From contig OZ025797.1 in the NCBI GenBank assembly GCA_964019425.1, forward strand, positions 1,152,277-1,216,276: a DNA stretch of 64,000 bases, written 5' to 3'. This stretch comes from Flectonema sp. DT1601 (taxonomy: Eukaryota; Euglenozoa; Diplonemea; Diplonemida; Diplonemidae). Below the pieces are notes generated by a model. It saw nothing but the letters and a program-made list of their open reading frames with translations. It was not told the origin of the DNA and searched no databases. The position numbers and the translations under genes were made by a program. Of this stretch, positions 38,639 to 51,083 are shown piece by piece; position 1 is the stretch's first letter; the number at the start of each line of letters is the position of its first letter.

Positions 38639-41600
38639 ATGAGTGACTCGCTGGAAAATTTATGTGAGAAATTATCCAGTTGGGGATTCACACGTAGTAA
38701 GTCTGAAATAACAGATGTCGATCCTGAACAAGAGGAGTACCTTCAGTCGTTATACACTCTTCAATGTGTTGTAGCAGAAGTTATGTATAAAACGATAAAC
38801 ATGTTGTGGAATGAAGTAACCCCAGACCATATTCAAGACACTAAAGATGTAGTGATGCAGTATGAAACTGACATATTAAAGATTCAATCTTTGGTGAAAA
38901 ACTTTCAATCGACTGCTGACATGGCGAAGAAGGTAACTTTATTTTCACAACAATTAGAGTTGGTAGAATTAGCTTATGAATCGCACATGTTACCTGAGCA
39001 TTGGATATCATTCTTTAGTGAGTCTGATTACAATGGCGCGAATGACATTATTGAGAATTTGAAATCTACTCAATCAGAAACTTCTCCAGTGATTTCTTTT
39101 ATAATAAAAGATTTTTTTGCATCTCTGACGACAACATACGTCATAGATCATCTTAGAAGTACTGTAATGAAATCACGTAGAGAAGAAGAATTATTATTTC
39201 AATTAACTGACTTTAGGAACAGATTCACGTCAGTTTTATTACCAATTGACACCTCTTCTGGTAACTTAGTATTGTTGAATGCGAGTCAATTTATTACAAT
39301 AATGCTTGAATTGCGAACATCTTTGTTGCTGATTGCTCCTTTATCAGAGTCAGACAGTGATAGAATTCAGAGTGAGAATATTGAAATCGGTGAAGCGATT
39401 ACTCGAGTTAGGTCTCTTATTGTGATTTGGATAGAACTTACAATGAACTTGACGACTATGGAATCGGTGTTGAATAATCCTTCGGTAAGAGAGAGAATGG
39501 CTGATGAATCGAATAACGTAATCGAATCAAAAAATAAATTAAAATCCATTAAGAAACTAATAATATCAATACAAGATGGATGTAATGAAAAAAATATTAC
39601 AATCTCAAGTCTACACAAAAACCCATCTGACTACGCGTGTATTGAAAGATGTGTTGATGAAGCAACTGAATTAGTAAGACAGGCGAAAAATGATTTATCA
39701 GAATGTGTCGTCGATCTTTGTCATTCTTTTCCAAAATTAAATTGGCTCGAAGAAGACATGTTATTAAATGTAATCGCTGTGAAGAGTATCCCTGATGAGA
39801 TTAATAAAATATTACCCTTGATTTATGATTCAATAACTTCACTTATCATCAAGTCAACCACCGATAATGATCTACTTCACATCACTGGAGTGACAACAGC
39901 AGCAGAGGAGGTGTTAAAGTTTCCTGAAGAGCTGATTGTAAATATTAGTGAAGATAGTTACTTCTCTGAATGGATAGTTCAACTACAACAGTCTATCGAC
40001 ATGTCTATCTCATCACTTACTGTTAAAATGATATCACTTTCTGAAGGGTTACGAGTTGGTAGAAATCAACTCACTGATCGCTATCTAGAATCATTACCTG
40101 GTCACTTCTGTACTCTTGGAGTACATCTAACCTGGACTGGTATGGTTGAAGCTTCACTTGGTGTTCCTAGTCACTCTAGAGGAGAATCAACATTATGTAG
40201 AGACAAGGTTAAGTATTCTAAACCTGGTCTTTCTTCTTCAGTTCGTCCAAGTTCTGCAGCATGTCCAGTAACTAGTACTCGACCTATGTCAGCAAAGTAT
40301 GCCACAGCAACTCGTCGTCCTCAAACTGCTGAACTTCGACTTAAGAATTTAACGACCCCCCTGGCAGCTGATAGTTCAATTATTAGACCTGGTTCAGCTG
40401 GTTATAAAGCAGCTAAACATCCCACAGCAAAGGCTGATGAGACCCGTGCTGCTCGTCCTCCCCGTCGAAGATCCTCAGCACGTAAGAAAGGCGAGGAAGC
40501 TGCTGACAGACCCGGCACGAGCCAAAAACGCCGCTCTATTATGCGTAAACCTGATTCCAGACCTGGGTCTTCTGCTCTAGGTCTCCGTGGAACTGCTGTA
40601 ACTCATACCAACGTTGAGTCATTTGGTTTGGGCAGGGCATTTCAAGAGGATTTTGACAGGTCTTTGTCACCTCCAGTTCGAGTTCCAAGGGAGCCCTCTC
40701 CTCCACCGGTTACGGTTCCAGTTCCTGTGGGGGCAGGTTTTGATGTTGGCAGATGTCGTTGGGTAACATCACCAGGACTGAGTCATGCCTGTCAGAAGTT
40801 GAGAAGCATGCTGGGTAATCTGGTAGACATGAGTTTGGGAAATATTCCTCGAAGGAAGAGGATAAAGATTGAAGGGTTGATAAACTTATTAAAATATCTG
40901 ACAGACGCTGCTGAAGATGATTCAATAAAGAAAACAGAATCACTCACAGACTTTGATTGGCAAAGACTACCAAGAATATATGCTCCTCGATCCCACACTG
41001 AAAATCATAGACCAGAAGTACTTTCACTTGACGAGGGTAACCACATGGTTTCTGTGAAGGGAGGTACACCTGTTGTCACTGGACATGTTTTTAAAATGGG
41101 AAGCCTCTCTCTTCCATCGGGAATGGAATTCCACGCATCTCACACTACTCCTGTAATAGTAACTCCTCAAACAGTAAAGTATTGGCTTCACTTAGTCCAA
41201 GCCATCGCTCTTCACTACAGTGGAATAATATCTTCAGGGACCAGAGGGATTGCTGTTCAGGCGATAAAAGATTTAAGTTCAATGGCTGGAAGGTTTGTTG
41301 TGGTATTGGAAGGTAACTCTGAAGTAACATCATCTCAGCTGTCATCATTTTTTATTGGATTAGTTGAAACTGGTAGTTGGGGAATAGTTGATGGCGTTAA
41401 TAAGATACCATCAGAACTGATGTCTAATTTAAACATTTTAACTGAGCGGCTTCACAGCAGCTCCTGCAGACCTGCAATTGCTATGGGTGGTGGGCTCAGA
41501 CAGGGAGTACCAGGAGCGGCGATATTCGGCCTCTTATCACCTTCTTCAACAAATCATGTACCAGCTTTACCATCAGACCTCCAGGCTCAGTACAGAGTGT

Positions 41601-44600
41601 TGTCGCTGCCTATTCCTAACTACTCAATTATATGTTCTACTCTGTTGACGATCGCTGGTTTTGATCAAGACACGATCTCATTATTAAGTAGACGATTAGA
41701 GTCATTTATTCAATTATTAAATAATTCTTTTGATGATAAATATAATTTTGGAATTCACACCCTTCGAACGATATCAAGAAGAGCATCAGAGTTGTTAAGA
41801 AAACAGTGTAGTTCTCGTGAAAGGAGACATGTTCTTCAAGACTTGTTGTTGTTAAGATCATGTAGAGAAGTTGTAACGTGTCAGTTAGAAATTAAAGATC
41901 ATGCGTCACTACTCACAATATTGTCTGATATATTTCCTGGTCAAAAAACTTGTTGTAGACACCTCTTGGTGACTGAAGCACTTCGTACGTCGTTATCAAC
42001 TCACGGGATAACATCATCACCTGGGTCTGCTTGGGAGAATAAAGTCAGCTTGTTATATGAGACATACGTCTCAGCTTCAAACATTCTTCTCTTAGGGAAT
42101 GGTTATACAGGTAAGACAACAGCTAGAAAGGTTCTCTTTGAAGTATTAAATATCGTCACGTGTTGTAAACAAACTGAAGTAGTGTTGTATCCGAATTCAC
42201 ATCCAGCAGGTGACTACTTTGGAAGAATTGGTCAAAATATGATTTGGGAAGAAGGAATATTCTCAAGAGAGTTGAGACACATATCAGATAGTAGTAATCC
42301 CACTTGGATCGTTCTCGATGGTAAATTAAACTTTTTGAATGAGATAAAGAGTCTTGTTGATGCTGTTCCTCAAATCAACAAACCTCATCAAAGTAGAGTT
42401 CGACTCGGATCGAATTGTAAAATAGTTCTCGAAACAGATGTGATTCCTTCATCAGCAACAGTTGATGTTTTAACAGAATTCACAACTCACTTCTTCGATG
42501 ATGATATTGTTGAGTGGAAGAATCTTTTGCTTACAAAGCTTTCGTCGATCTCAAATACTGCTGAGCATCCTCAGCTGTCGTGTTTTTATAATCTTTGTGA
42601 ACAACATCTTCCTTCGATATTATCTCATGAAGTAGTAATGATGACGGATATTCATGTAGTCTCAACATTACATGCTGTGGGTAGTTTGTTCTCTTGTGCA
42701 AAGGCAATCTTTTGTAACTCTCGAATGCTGTCGAATGACAGTCGTGCAAACCAAACAACTATCTCACCAGGAACTCATAGTGTCTTTTGGTGGTGTGTAG
42801 CTCATGTGTTGGTAGCTGGAGCAACAGACTCAGCCAGATCAGTTTTTGAAAGACAAGTAATAGAGCCTCAGATAACAGCAGCAGGGTTATCACTTCCAAG
42901 TGGAGTGACTTCAATATTTGATGTTGTTCTGGATGATAAAAGTTGTACTTTCTCAATACCTCAGCCGCTGACTTCATTAAAGTATTCAAGTCTCGCTTCT
43001 TCAGGTGTTCCTCCTTCACTTGCAGCCTTTGAGATTGTGACTGCTATCAGTCCTGGAGCATCATGGTTGACACAATTACTTATTCAAACACCTCACAGTG
43101 TTGTTGTTCACAGTGATAATTTAGTCACAGGTAAAACTGTTTTGTCTAAATGTGTACTTCAGTCTTTAGGGAAATCATATTTAACCGTCAGATTCGGACA
43201 CTCTAATTCACCAGACAGAAATCTGATTGTGTCGTATACAGGAGCGGTACTAATTGATGATGTGAGTTTAGAACCTGAGTCAACATTTCCGAATCCATTC
43301 TATGAAATGATTAACAACAATGAGTCTCTCAGATATATTGCGACGGTTCGTAGGAACGCTTCGAATTCGTCTTACGATCGAAGGTTTTTATCGAAATTCG
43401 TTCAAGTTCACTGCAATCCATCGTACTCTTCTACTACTGACTCGTATTGTAAATTATTACGAGCGTATTTAAAAGGTCAGGGAGATCTACCAGACTTCCT
43501 TCCAAGTATGACTGTCTCAGTTATGAAACGTTTACGAGTCGTTGAGGAACCGACTTGTGCTGTGGTGTGTCTTCCGACCTTTGTGAAGATTATGACATTT
43601 GTTTCGAATTGCATTTCAAATGCGACTCCAAGATGTCTGATGTCGTTGTGGAAAAGTGAAATAGCTCTTCAGCTGAACACAACTAATGAAAATGTTTCTA
43701 ATGCTTGTACTGAAGTATTGAGATCTGTAGTTCCTACTCAGACGATGACCCCTGATGAACATTGGGTTTATGCGAAACCTGGAGTAGAGTCCAGTCAAAA
43801 TGTTGTTGTTGACATTGAGGGTGATGGCTACACCGAAAAGTGTAAACAATTACTTTCAAAAATCCACAAAACTGAATACATACTTTATCCATCATTAATG
43901 AGAACAATCTGCTTAGTAAGTAGAATCATATCAGTAGTTAACTCACACGCACTAGTCATTGGGATTCCTGGTTCTGGTAGAGGGATGTCGATAAAGGTCG
44001 CTGCAGCTGTTTCAGACATTCAATCCGCTGAGGTGTTTATTGACCAATCATCAATATCGATACCGATTAATATTATTAATAAAGTTTCTGAATGTCATCA
44101 TTGTTGTCTCATAGTGAGGGTTACTTCTGAGTCGAAGTTTAACAATCGAGTATCTCGTCAATTGTCAGAAATTTGTTCGGGTAATGTCTCTGTTACGGAA
44201 GATCAAAAAGAAAATCTCATAGCTTCTCACCACGATGCGATTATTTCGAATATTTCGTCGATATTTCCGGAGCTCACTTCCGCTACTGAGAAGTGGCAGG
44301 TAATTCAAAAAGCAATCTCTCTTTATCTTCACGTTTTTGTAGTAACTGAGAAAGATTCCCCGACAATATCTGATTTTTGCAGTAGAGAAAACTGTTCTAA
44401 ATTTTCAACAAGTTCGAACCTGACTGAGAGCGATTTTAGATCGATATCAGCTATTAAAGGTATTGATGCAAGTAATCAAAATGCGGTAACAAAATTGTTA
44501 CATGATACGCATAAGTGGGTGGAGGAGAAGATGAGTATTCCACTACCCCCTTCATATGCACCTCGGGCTATAACTAGTGTGATGGGGATAGCGTCGTCGA

Positions 44601-47600
44601 GAGAGATTACTTTGAAAAAACAGATTGGAATGATGCAAGGCTCTCAAAGAGATCTTTTATCAGTCAGCCACTCGTTATCAACATCCACTGGTGTACCACC
44701 AAAACCTATTTCATGTGATGCGAGTCATAGTGTGTATTTTACAGCTCAAGTTACTGATTCACTTTTAATAAAAGTTGTACTCGACATTATTGATAATGAT
44801 CCATCACTAATAAGAAATCCTGGAGTCTGTATCCTCAACACATCTAATAATGAACCAATCGTTAACTTCTTCGTTCAAGGTGAGATTGACTACAACAACA
44901 GTCCTATCGAAGAGAGGAATGGAGGACCTCCGACATCATCACGTCTGTCGATAACAGGAAGTAGTATTAGTCTTGAGGATTGTATTCTAACAAAGACAAT
45001 AGTTGATAATGTTATTATTTGGAGAATAGTAGGAGTGTTGAAGACTACCGGAAATAATGATGTTCCCTTCACACTCAGTCAATCAACACCAGTCGATGAA
45101 TCTTCTTCATGGCTACGAGGACAGATGAAAGGTGGAGCAAGAGTCGAACCAACTGAGATTCAGAATTCAGTCCAAGTTGAGAATTTAGATTCCATCACAA
45201 GACATGTTCATGAGATTCTTGAAACTGAGAGATCCAGAATATCAGATCGACTCGCCTATCTCTCTCCAGATACTTTAATTAGTGATGCTGTTGTCGCTGG
45301 TATCTTTATGACATATTCACCTGGTTTACTTTGTGATCATCGTATTGGATTATTTAATTTTATTATCGATTCTTGTAAACCAGACTCTCTAAATCTAAAA
45401 ATTGGTAAATCATTAACTCCAAAAGGACTTTATGCAGTTTATCAGTCGTGTGATGATACAGAAGTTTATTGTCAGCTGTCATCTGCTGTCAGAAGTAAAC
45501 TGCCACCAGGATTCGCATGGGAGAGTTTGTGTGTCGCAGCGTTGTCTTCAGGACTGATCAGAAATGGTAATCAGATTATTAAAAAAGAATTCAGAATACC
45601 CTTTGTGATCGATCCACACAATGTCTTCCTTCCATGGCTTGCGGTTTCTGAAGAAACTTTACGTGCGGGAAACACATCTGATTTGTTGTGTATTCACGCT
45701 GACGATCCGACTATTGACACGGCTTTTATTGATTCTATTAAACAAGGAAAGACTTTAATTATTGAAAATATTGATTTGGAATCCCACGTTGAAAAGATAA
45801 CGCACCTCTCTTCCATTCGTTTTGATAGTGCTGCGGGTATGATTTATTATTATTATTTATTATTAATGTAAATTAGAAAACAATAACACAACATAAAACA
45901 GTTCAATGCCATTGTAGTCTTCCTGGTTTTCCGCAAGCGATGTCTTATTCGGAAGATTTTCGAATGATATTAGTCAGCAGTTCTGAGTCTGTGAGTGACA
46001 ATGATATTTTAATTACTGAAATACATGCTCGTTGTTCAGTTCTAAATGCTACCCTTGGAAGTGAAGGTGTAGCAGACGCAATTCAAAATTCGATGGTTCA
46101 CAATGATCAAGGCTTGTCTGGAATGCTTGAAAAAGTATCAAAAGAATCAGACGTTAGTTATAAGAAATTATTAGTAAACGAAACACCGCCTGATGATGAT
46201 AATAATTCAGTTCTGTTGTACGGAGACCCGTCATCGTTGCTTGAGAGACTTTATGGTCAAGAATTACAATCTTGTTATCAAAGAATGTCTTTGTGTCAGT
46301 CTGATTTTGAAAAGTGTTATTCGAAAGTTCGTAACATCGAACAGCAGATCAACTCATCGATGGAGCAATTCGTTGCGATTGTTCCAAAACTGATGGCTGT
46401 TTATGAAGCATCTTGTGATGCAGCAGTTGTTTATAAATCCCCCACAATGAAATTAAGAGTCAACAGAATACTAAAATTAGTAGCACGTCAACAAAACGGA
46501 CCACGTTCACCAGGTGATAAAGGGAAACAAGAATTAGTTGAATCCATAATATCGAGTATTACTTTCGCAGCTTTTTCAAGTACTGATGCTGATTACAGGA
46601 TGTTGTTAGCTACCTTAATGGCAGTGAACAGTGAACGTCTTTCGTCTGAGATAAGCCCTTGTGACATTCAAAAATTCATCACAGCAGACAGAGGTAATAA
46701 CATACATGATCATTTGCTTCAGGAGGAAAACATTAAATCAAAAATTGAAAGTCAATATAAAAACGCTCTATCGGAATATAACAAAAAACAAGCATCAGCT
46801 CAAAAAGAGAACAACGAACAACAAGATGGGGCAAGACCGACGTCGGGTAAACAAAAGCAAGGCGTCAAATCTGTTAAGAAAACAGCTGCGGCAGAGATTC
46901 CGATTCCTGTGAAGCAACCATTTCCAAATAGTGTGAAGCCTGACTATAAATGGTTAGACCATAGTAGATGGGTTGAGGTACTACGAATTGCAAGTGAAAT
47001 CCCAATATTTTCTAAGATACCTGAGTTTATATGTCCTGAAGTAGTACAAGGAGGAGGAAAACAACATCGAGACCAATCTAAAGCCCCTCGAACTCAAGCT
47101 GCCACCAGAGATCTCCGTTGGCAGGAATGGTTTGACGGACTTGGAAAGCTTCCCGACATGGAAAAGATCACAACTTCGAAGTTTGATAAACTTCTTCTCA
47201 ACCTCGCAGTGAGACCTGACAAGTCAATGAATACAATAAGAAAATATATCATCGATATAAATAAGAACTTTGATCCATATGCTCTCACATCACCACTAAG
47301 TCCAGATATAATAACTTCTTCATCTCATGATACTGCGATCACATTTATATTAGGAAGTGGTGATTCTAATTGTGAGTGTCTTCAGTTAGCGAAGTCTATT
47401 GCACTCACTACGAAATCATCTCTTCCAGATGCTTCTTGTATATCAATGCAACATGGATCTGAAGAAGGATCTCTGCAAGCAGTCAGACAAGGTCTTATCA
47501 CTGGGTCATGGGTATACATAGCAAACGTTCACTGTACTGATAAACATTTTCACCGAGACTTGGTTGTCTGCATGAGAGAATGTACAACTCCGAATTCAAA

Positions 47601-49095
47601 CTTCAGACTTTTCCTAACATACAGAGACACCCAACGAGAACCACCTCAGGTAGTTGCAGAATCTGTTTTGGTAGCTGTCGGTGGTGCTAGAGGAGTTAAA
47701 AACTCAATGTCCAGCATCTACAAAAATATTGAAAGCCAAAGTTTAGCATCCTGGAGTGCTTCAGAATGGCAAAGATTATTATTTTGTGTTTTATTGGTCG
47801 TCGTGTTAGTTGGTGAACGAGATTCACTAGTTAACGGGATGGGAAAAAGTGTCGGAACTCATCAAAGCTTAGCTGCTGCAGCTTCAGCTGTGTCTGCCCT
47901 AAAGCAACAATACTCCTCACAAAGATTATCATATAAACATAAAGACTCTCGTATTTCAGAAGCTTGTTGGGGATCACTCCGACATAGTCTTACAGAAGCT
48001 ATGTCTATGAGTTGTCAAACATCATCATCACGACTTAGCGTGAAGGCCTTTATTGATTGGTGGATTCATCCAGAAATTACAAGCAGACCAGGAATGATTA
48101 TTTGTAAAGGATTTCAAATCCCTCTCAGTGATCTGTCATCTCACTTACAAGCGATCGATTTAATGCCTTCGACTGACACTACTGAACTTCTTGGTCTTCA
48201 TCCGAGTTCGGAAACCATCGCACAGAGATGTTTATTAGAAGGTTTACGTTCTAGTATGAGTCAAATATTCTTTCCTTTAAATAATAAATTAACTCCTGAT
48301 GTCTTATCTTATCGAGATGGTAAAATAAAACAATTCTTAAGTAAGCTTCCAGGACCTTTTACAAGACAAGAGATGTCATCATTTTGTGAAAGTGGTAGTT
48401 CTCCTTATAGTGAGTTCTTCGCATCTGAACTTCGGAAGCTAAATAGTTTATTAATCCAAATTAGTGAAAGTGTTAGTGGTGAAATATCAAAACAAGAAAT
48501 CAACAATCAAATATCCAACGGGACAGTTCCAACATCATGGCCACATTGGTTTGACACAACCAACACTGGATCGTGGTTGTCGTGTCTATTAGCTGCAAAG
48601 AAACAAATTTACGTTTTTTGTAAAAATCCGAAATTAGCAACTCAACGACCAATTGAAATAGGACTCTTTAAAGACCCAATGAATTTAATTATTGCTCATA
48701 GACGTGCGGTGTGTAGAAAATTAAAATGGGGATATGCATCTGTTGAGTGTCAGGCACTACTTCTAAATGACAGTGAGGATTGTGTTGTGCCGTCTTTAGT
48801 TTTATCTCGTCTAAAGAGTGTTGGATTCATGTGGAATAGTGAGAGTCAATTAGTGACGGATATCCCGAGTAGTAATTGGTGGCATTCTTATATTAAGAAG
48901 TTTCCTTCACTTCGGATCATTGTGACTCCAACGACTATTTCACGACAACCAACTGGAATACCTGTTCCACTGTTTTGTCGAGCTTCTGATCAAGAACCAC
49001 TACTGTCAGTCATCTTACCATCAGAACAGACAGAACCAAATCATTGGGTTCTACGAGATGCAAAGATCCTTTGTGGACATCCTGAAAGGGTGTGA
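38639..49095 (+). CDS. Divergent dynein heavy chain-like protein
   Basis: Two exons (38639-45836 and 45902-49095) encode 3463 residues, about 1000 fewer than a motor dynein. A TTTTACAG acceptor lies 13 nt before the ATG. Six AAA-like modules are traceable. AAA1 (about 837-930) is recognisable by VETGSWGIVDGVNKI, but its Walker A reads SSGTRGIA, without GKT, and Walker B has DG instead of DE. AAA2 has GNGYTGKT (~1153) and TWIVLDG. AAA3 has GKT (~1500) and LIDDV. AAA4 has GIPGSGRG (~1775). AAA5 has LIIENID and spans the intron. AAA6 (~2860-3020) has ITFILGSGD, GSWVYIANVHC and FRLFLT. The C-terminus keeps the dynein end block (PVPLFCRA, NHWVLRDAKILC). A disordered part (~530-650) repeats RP-x-(S/T)-A. 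The tail is short, and no coiled-coil stalk is evident. Likely a non-motile axonemal or cytoplasmic relative; vertebrate DNHD1 is a possible analogue. Confidence 0.85.
45837..45901 (+). other. Intron in dynein-like gene (65 bp)
   Basis: The donor is GTATGA and the acceptor ACATAAAACAG. Removing it joins FDSAA to VQCHCSLPGF and restores a single frame across the AAA5-AAA6 region. Without splicing the first frame ends after a Tyr/Leu run encoded by ATT repeats inside the intron. Confidence 0.85.
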
Positions 49096-49789
49096 GAATG
49101 ACTTCTTTTTATAAAAATCTATTTTAAAGTTTAACTGGTCTTTTCGGTAATCCTGATAGCCCATCGCTTCCGTTACACAAATGCAAGAAAAATAAAAAAA
49201 TAAAAAAATAGAATAAAAAATATTTATCGTTGCATTTCCCTTATTCCTTCTTTACTGAGAAAGACTTACTGAAGGGAAGATTTAAAAAAAAAAAAAACAG
49301 TTGTTGTAAAACATGTTAAGATCGAGTGTGTCTCTCTCCGTCTACATCGGAGTTAAAAAGTGTCCATTCGGTGAGGACACTGACAGGTTTTTTCTTTACC
49401 ATCCTTACAGACCATCAGTTCTTGCAACGGGTGCTTTCAACTTGTTTAAACTGAAAAAATATTATATTTCTATTCCCCTATTAACTGTTGTTATTTTTTT
49501 TTACCTGTTTTTCCCCGTCTTTAATTTTTTTCAATTCTCACACACAACACACTCTCTTTCCAACCGCAAACCCGCTTCTTGTCTCAGTAAATAACAAACA
49601 TACCTCGAATCGAAAACAAAATAACAGAAAATAAAATAAAAATTTATTTTTTAAAAAAAATTATAAAAATTCGAATGTTTTTTCTTATTTTGTTTTATTC
49701 ACTACCAGAAATCAAGCATAATGTAGTTGGGTAAGGGGACATCAAACTGGATTGTAAAATATTGGTTATTTTTTATATATTTTTGACAG
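49096..49789. other. Intergenic, nothing recognised
   Basis: AT-rich spacer ending in the ATTTTTGACAG acceptor (AG at 49788-49789) of the next gene. A 93-codon frame at 49313-49594 is dominated by Phe/Leu from T runs and is not a credible gene. Confidence 0.4.
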
Positions 49790-49808
49790 GTCCTTCTCCT
49801 CCCCTAAA

Positions 49809-51083
49809 ATGATATATTTAAGAGGACTTCAAGTTCGATACCGAAGTCACATCAGCCAACAGATCTCAGGATATGTTAAGAAATGGGTTGTTGATGTTCG
49901 TATTGATTCTAATGGAAAGTTACTTCATAATGTTGTTGACAACACATCGAAGATAGTTGAAGGAGGTAGTGAAGCTGTTGTTCCGGTTTTAAGACATTTC
50001 CCTAACCGAGTGACATCATGGATAGATAGACACATTACACAACACTTACTACCTGTTGGATATCAAGGAGGATCAGTTCATAAGAGTTACTATCGTTATG
50101 TTGGATATCATTCTGTAGCAGCAGTAGCAGGAGCAGTTGTAATGGTCTTCTCAACTCAAAGTATGCTTTATGCTGCAGGACTAGGAGCTGGAGCTATTCC
50201 CGTAGCTGCAGCGTTAAGTTGGGTTCTAAAAGATGGTTTGGGTCAGTTTGGTGGAGTTCTGTTCGCAAGTTTTGTTAATAAAAATTTTGATTCGGATCCA
50301 AAACGGCATCGATTCTTGGCGGGTCTAACTTTGGATTTCGCAGCTTTTCTCGAAACACTAACGTTGTTCTTCCCTACAATGTTTTTACCATTAGCTGCAG
50401 CTGCGAACTGTGGAAAGAACGTATCATTTTTGGCTGCTTCAGCAAGTAGAGCGAGCATTCACAACACTCTAGCAGCGTCTGGTAACCTTGCCGATATCAC
50501 CGCCAAGGCTGGGTCTCAAACTACTGTCGCATCAGCCATTGGTACGACGTTAGGTGCAATCATAAGTACTCAGATTGGTAATGAACCGAACTGTATGGCT
50601 GTTGCTGTTGGATGTGGAGCTGTTGTTCATTTAACTTGTCTTTACATGGCTGTCAGATCTGTTACTTTTTCTCAACTAAATCAACAGCGATTGGAGATAT
50701 TAGTTTCGTATTACTTATCAACGAAAACAACATTGACCCCTTGTGAGGTTTCTAATTTGGAACATTTTGCATCAAAATATGTTCCAAAAGTAATAATTGG
50801 AATCGACTTACGAACAGTCATCACTGAGCCTGAGCAATACGATTTACTTGTTGAGGAACTTTCTAAAAATCGATTTTTTGTATTTACTCTTTCTGATAAT
50901 AAAAAGGGATTCCTACTCTGTACTACCGCAGAAACAAATGACATCATAAAGGGAATGTATCACTGTGTGAATGGGTCTTTAGAAGGTGCTGAAGAATTTA
51001 TTGCCGCCATTGAAGACGCTGGATGGTCATTAGGACAATCGTATATCGAAGATCAACCTGCGAGAGTTAGAATTGAAAAGTAA
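49809..51083 (+). CDS. RUS family (DUF647) membrane protein
   Basis: 424 residues, single exon, with the start 19 nt after its acceptor. Matches the ROOT UV-B SENSITIVE / DUF647 family (human RUSF1). Motifs are LLPVGYQGGSVHKSYYRY, STQSMLYAAGLGAGAIPVAA, WVLKDGLGQFGGVLFASF, LDFAAFLETLTLFFP, SRASIHNTLAASGNLADITA and KAGSQTTVASAIGTTLG. At least three hydrophobic segments are predicted (around 105-140, 180-200 and 255-285). The C-terminal domain carries the small soluble end typical of the family. In plants, RUS1 and RUS2 act in vitamin B6-linked root responses to UV-B. The molecular activity is not established, so only the family is assigned. Confidence 0.92.
   Translation: MIYLRGLQVRYRSHISQQISGYVKKWVVDVRIDSNGKLLHNVVDNTSKIVEGGSEAVVPVLRHFPNRVTSWIDRHITQHLLPVGYQGGSVHKSYYRYVGYHSVAAVAGAVVMVFSTQSMLYAAGLGAGAIPVAAALSWVLKDGLGQFGGVLFASFVNKNFDSDPKRHRFLAGLTLDFAAFLETLTLFFPTMFLPLAAAANCGKNVSFLAASASRASIHNTLAASGNLADITAKAGSQTTVASAIGTTLGAIISTQIGNEPNCMAVAVGCGAVVHLTCLYMAVRSVTFSQLNQQRLEILVSYYLSTKTTLTPCEVSNLEHFASKYVPKVIIGIDLRTVITEPEQYDLLVEELSKNRFFVFTLSDNKKGFLLCTTAETNDIIKGMYHCVNGSLEGAEEFIAAIEDAGWSLGQSYIEDQPARVRIEK

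Noticed and set aside
45940-49095. A separate gene starting at the internal ATG
   Set aside because: A 65-bp intron with GT and AG ends joins it in frame to the upstream open frame, and the dynein domains continue across the junction.
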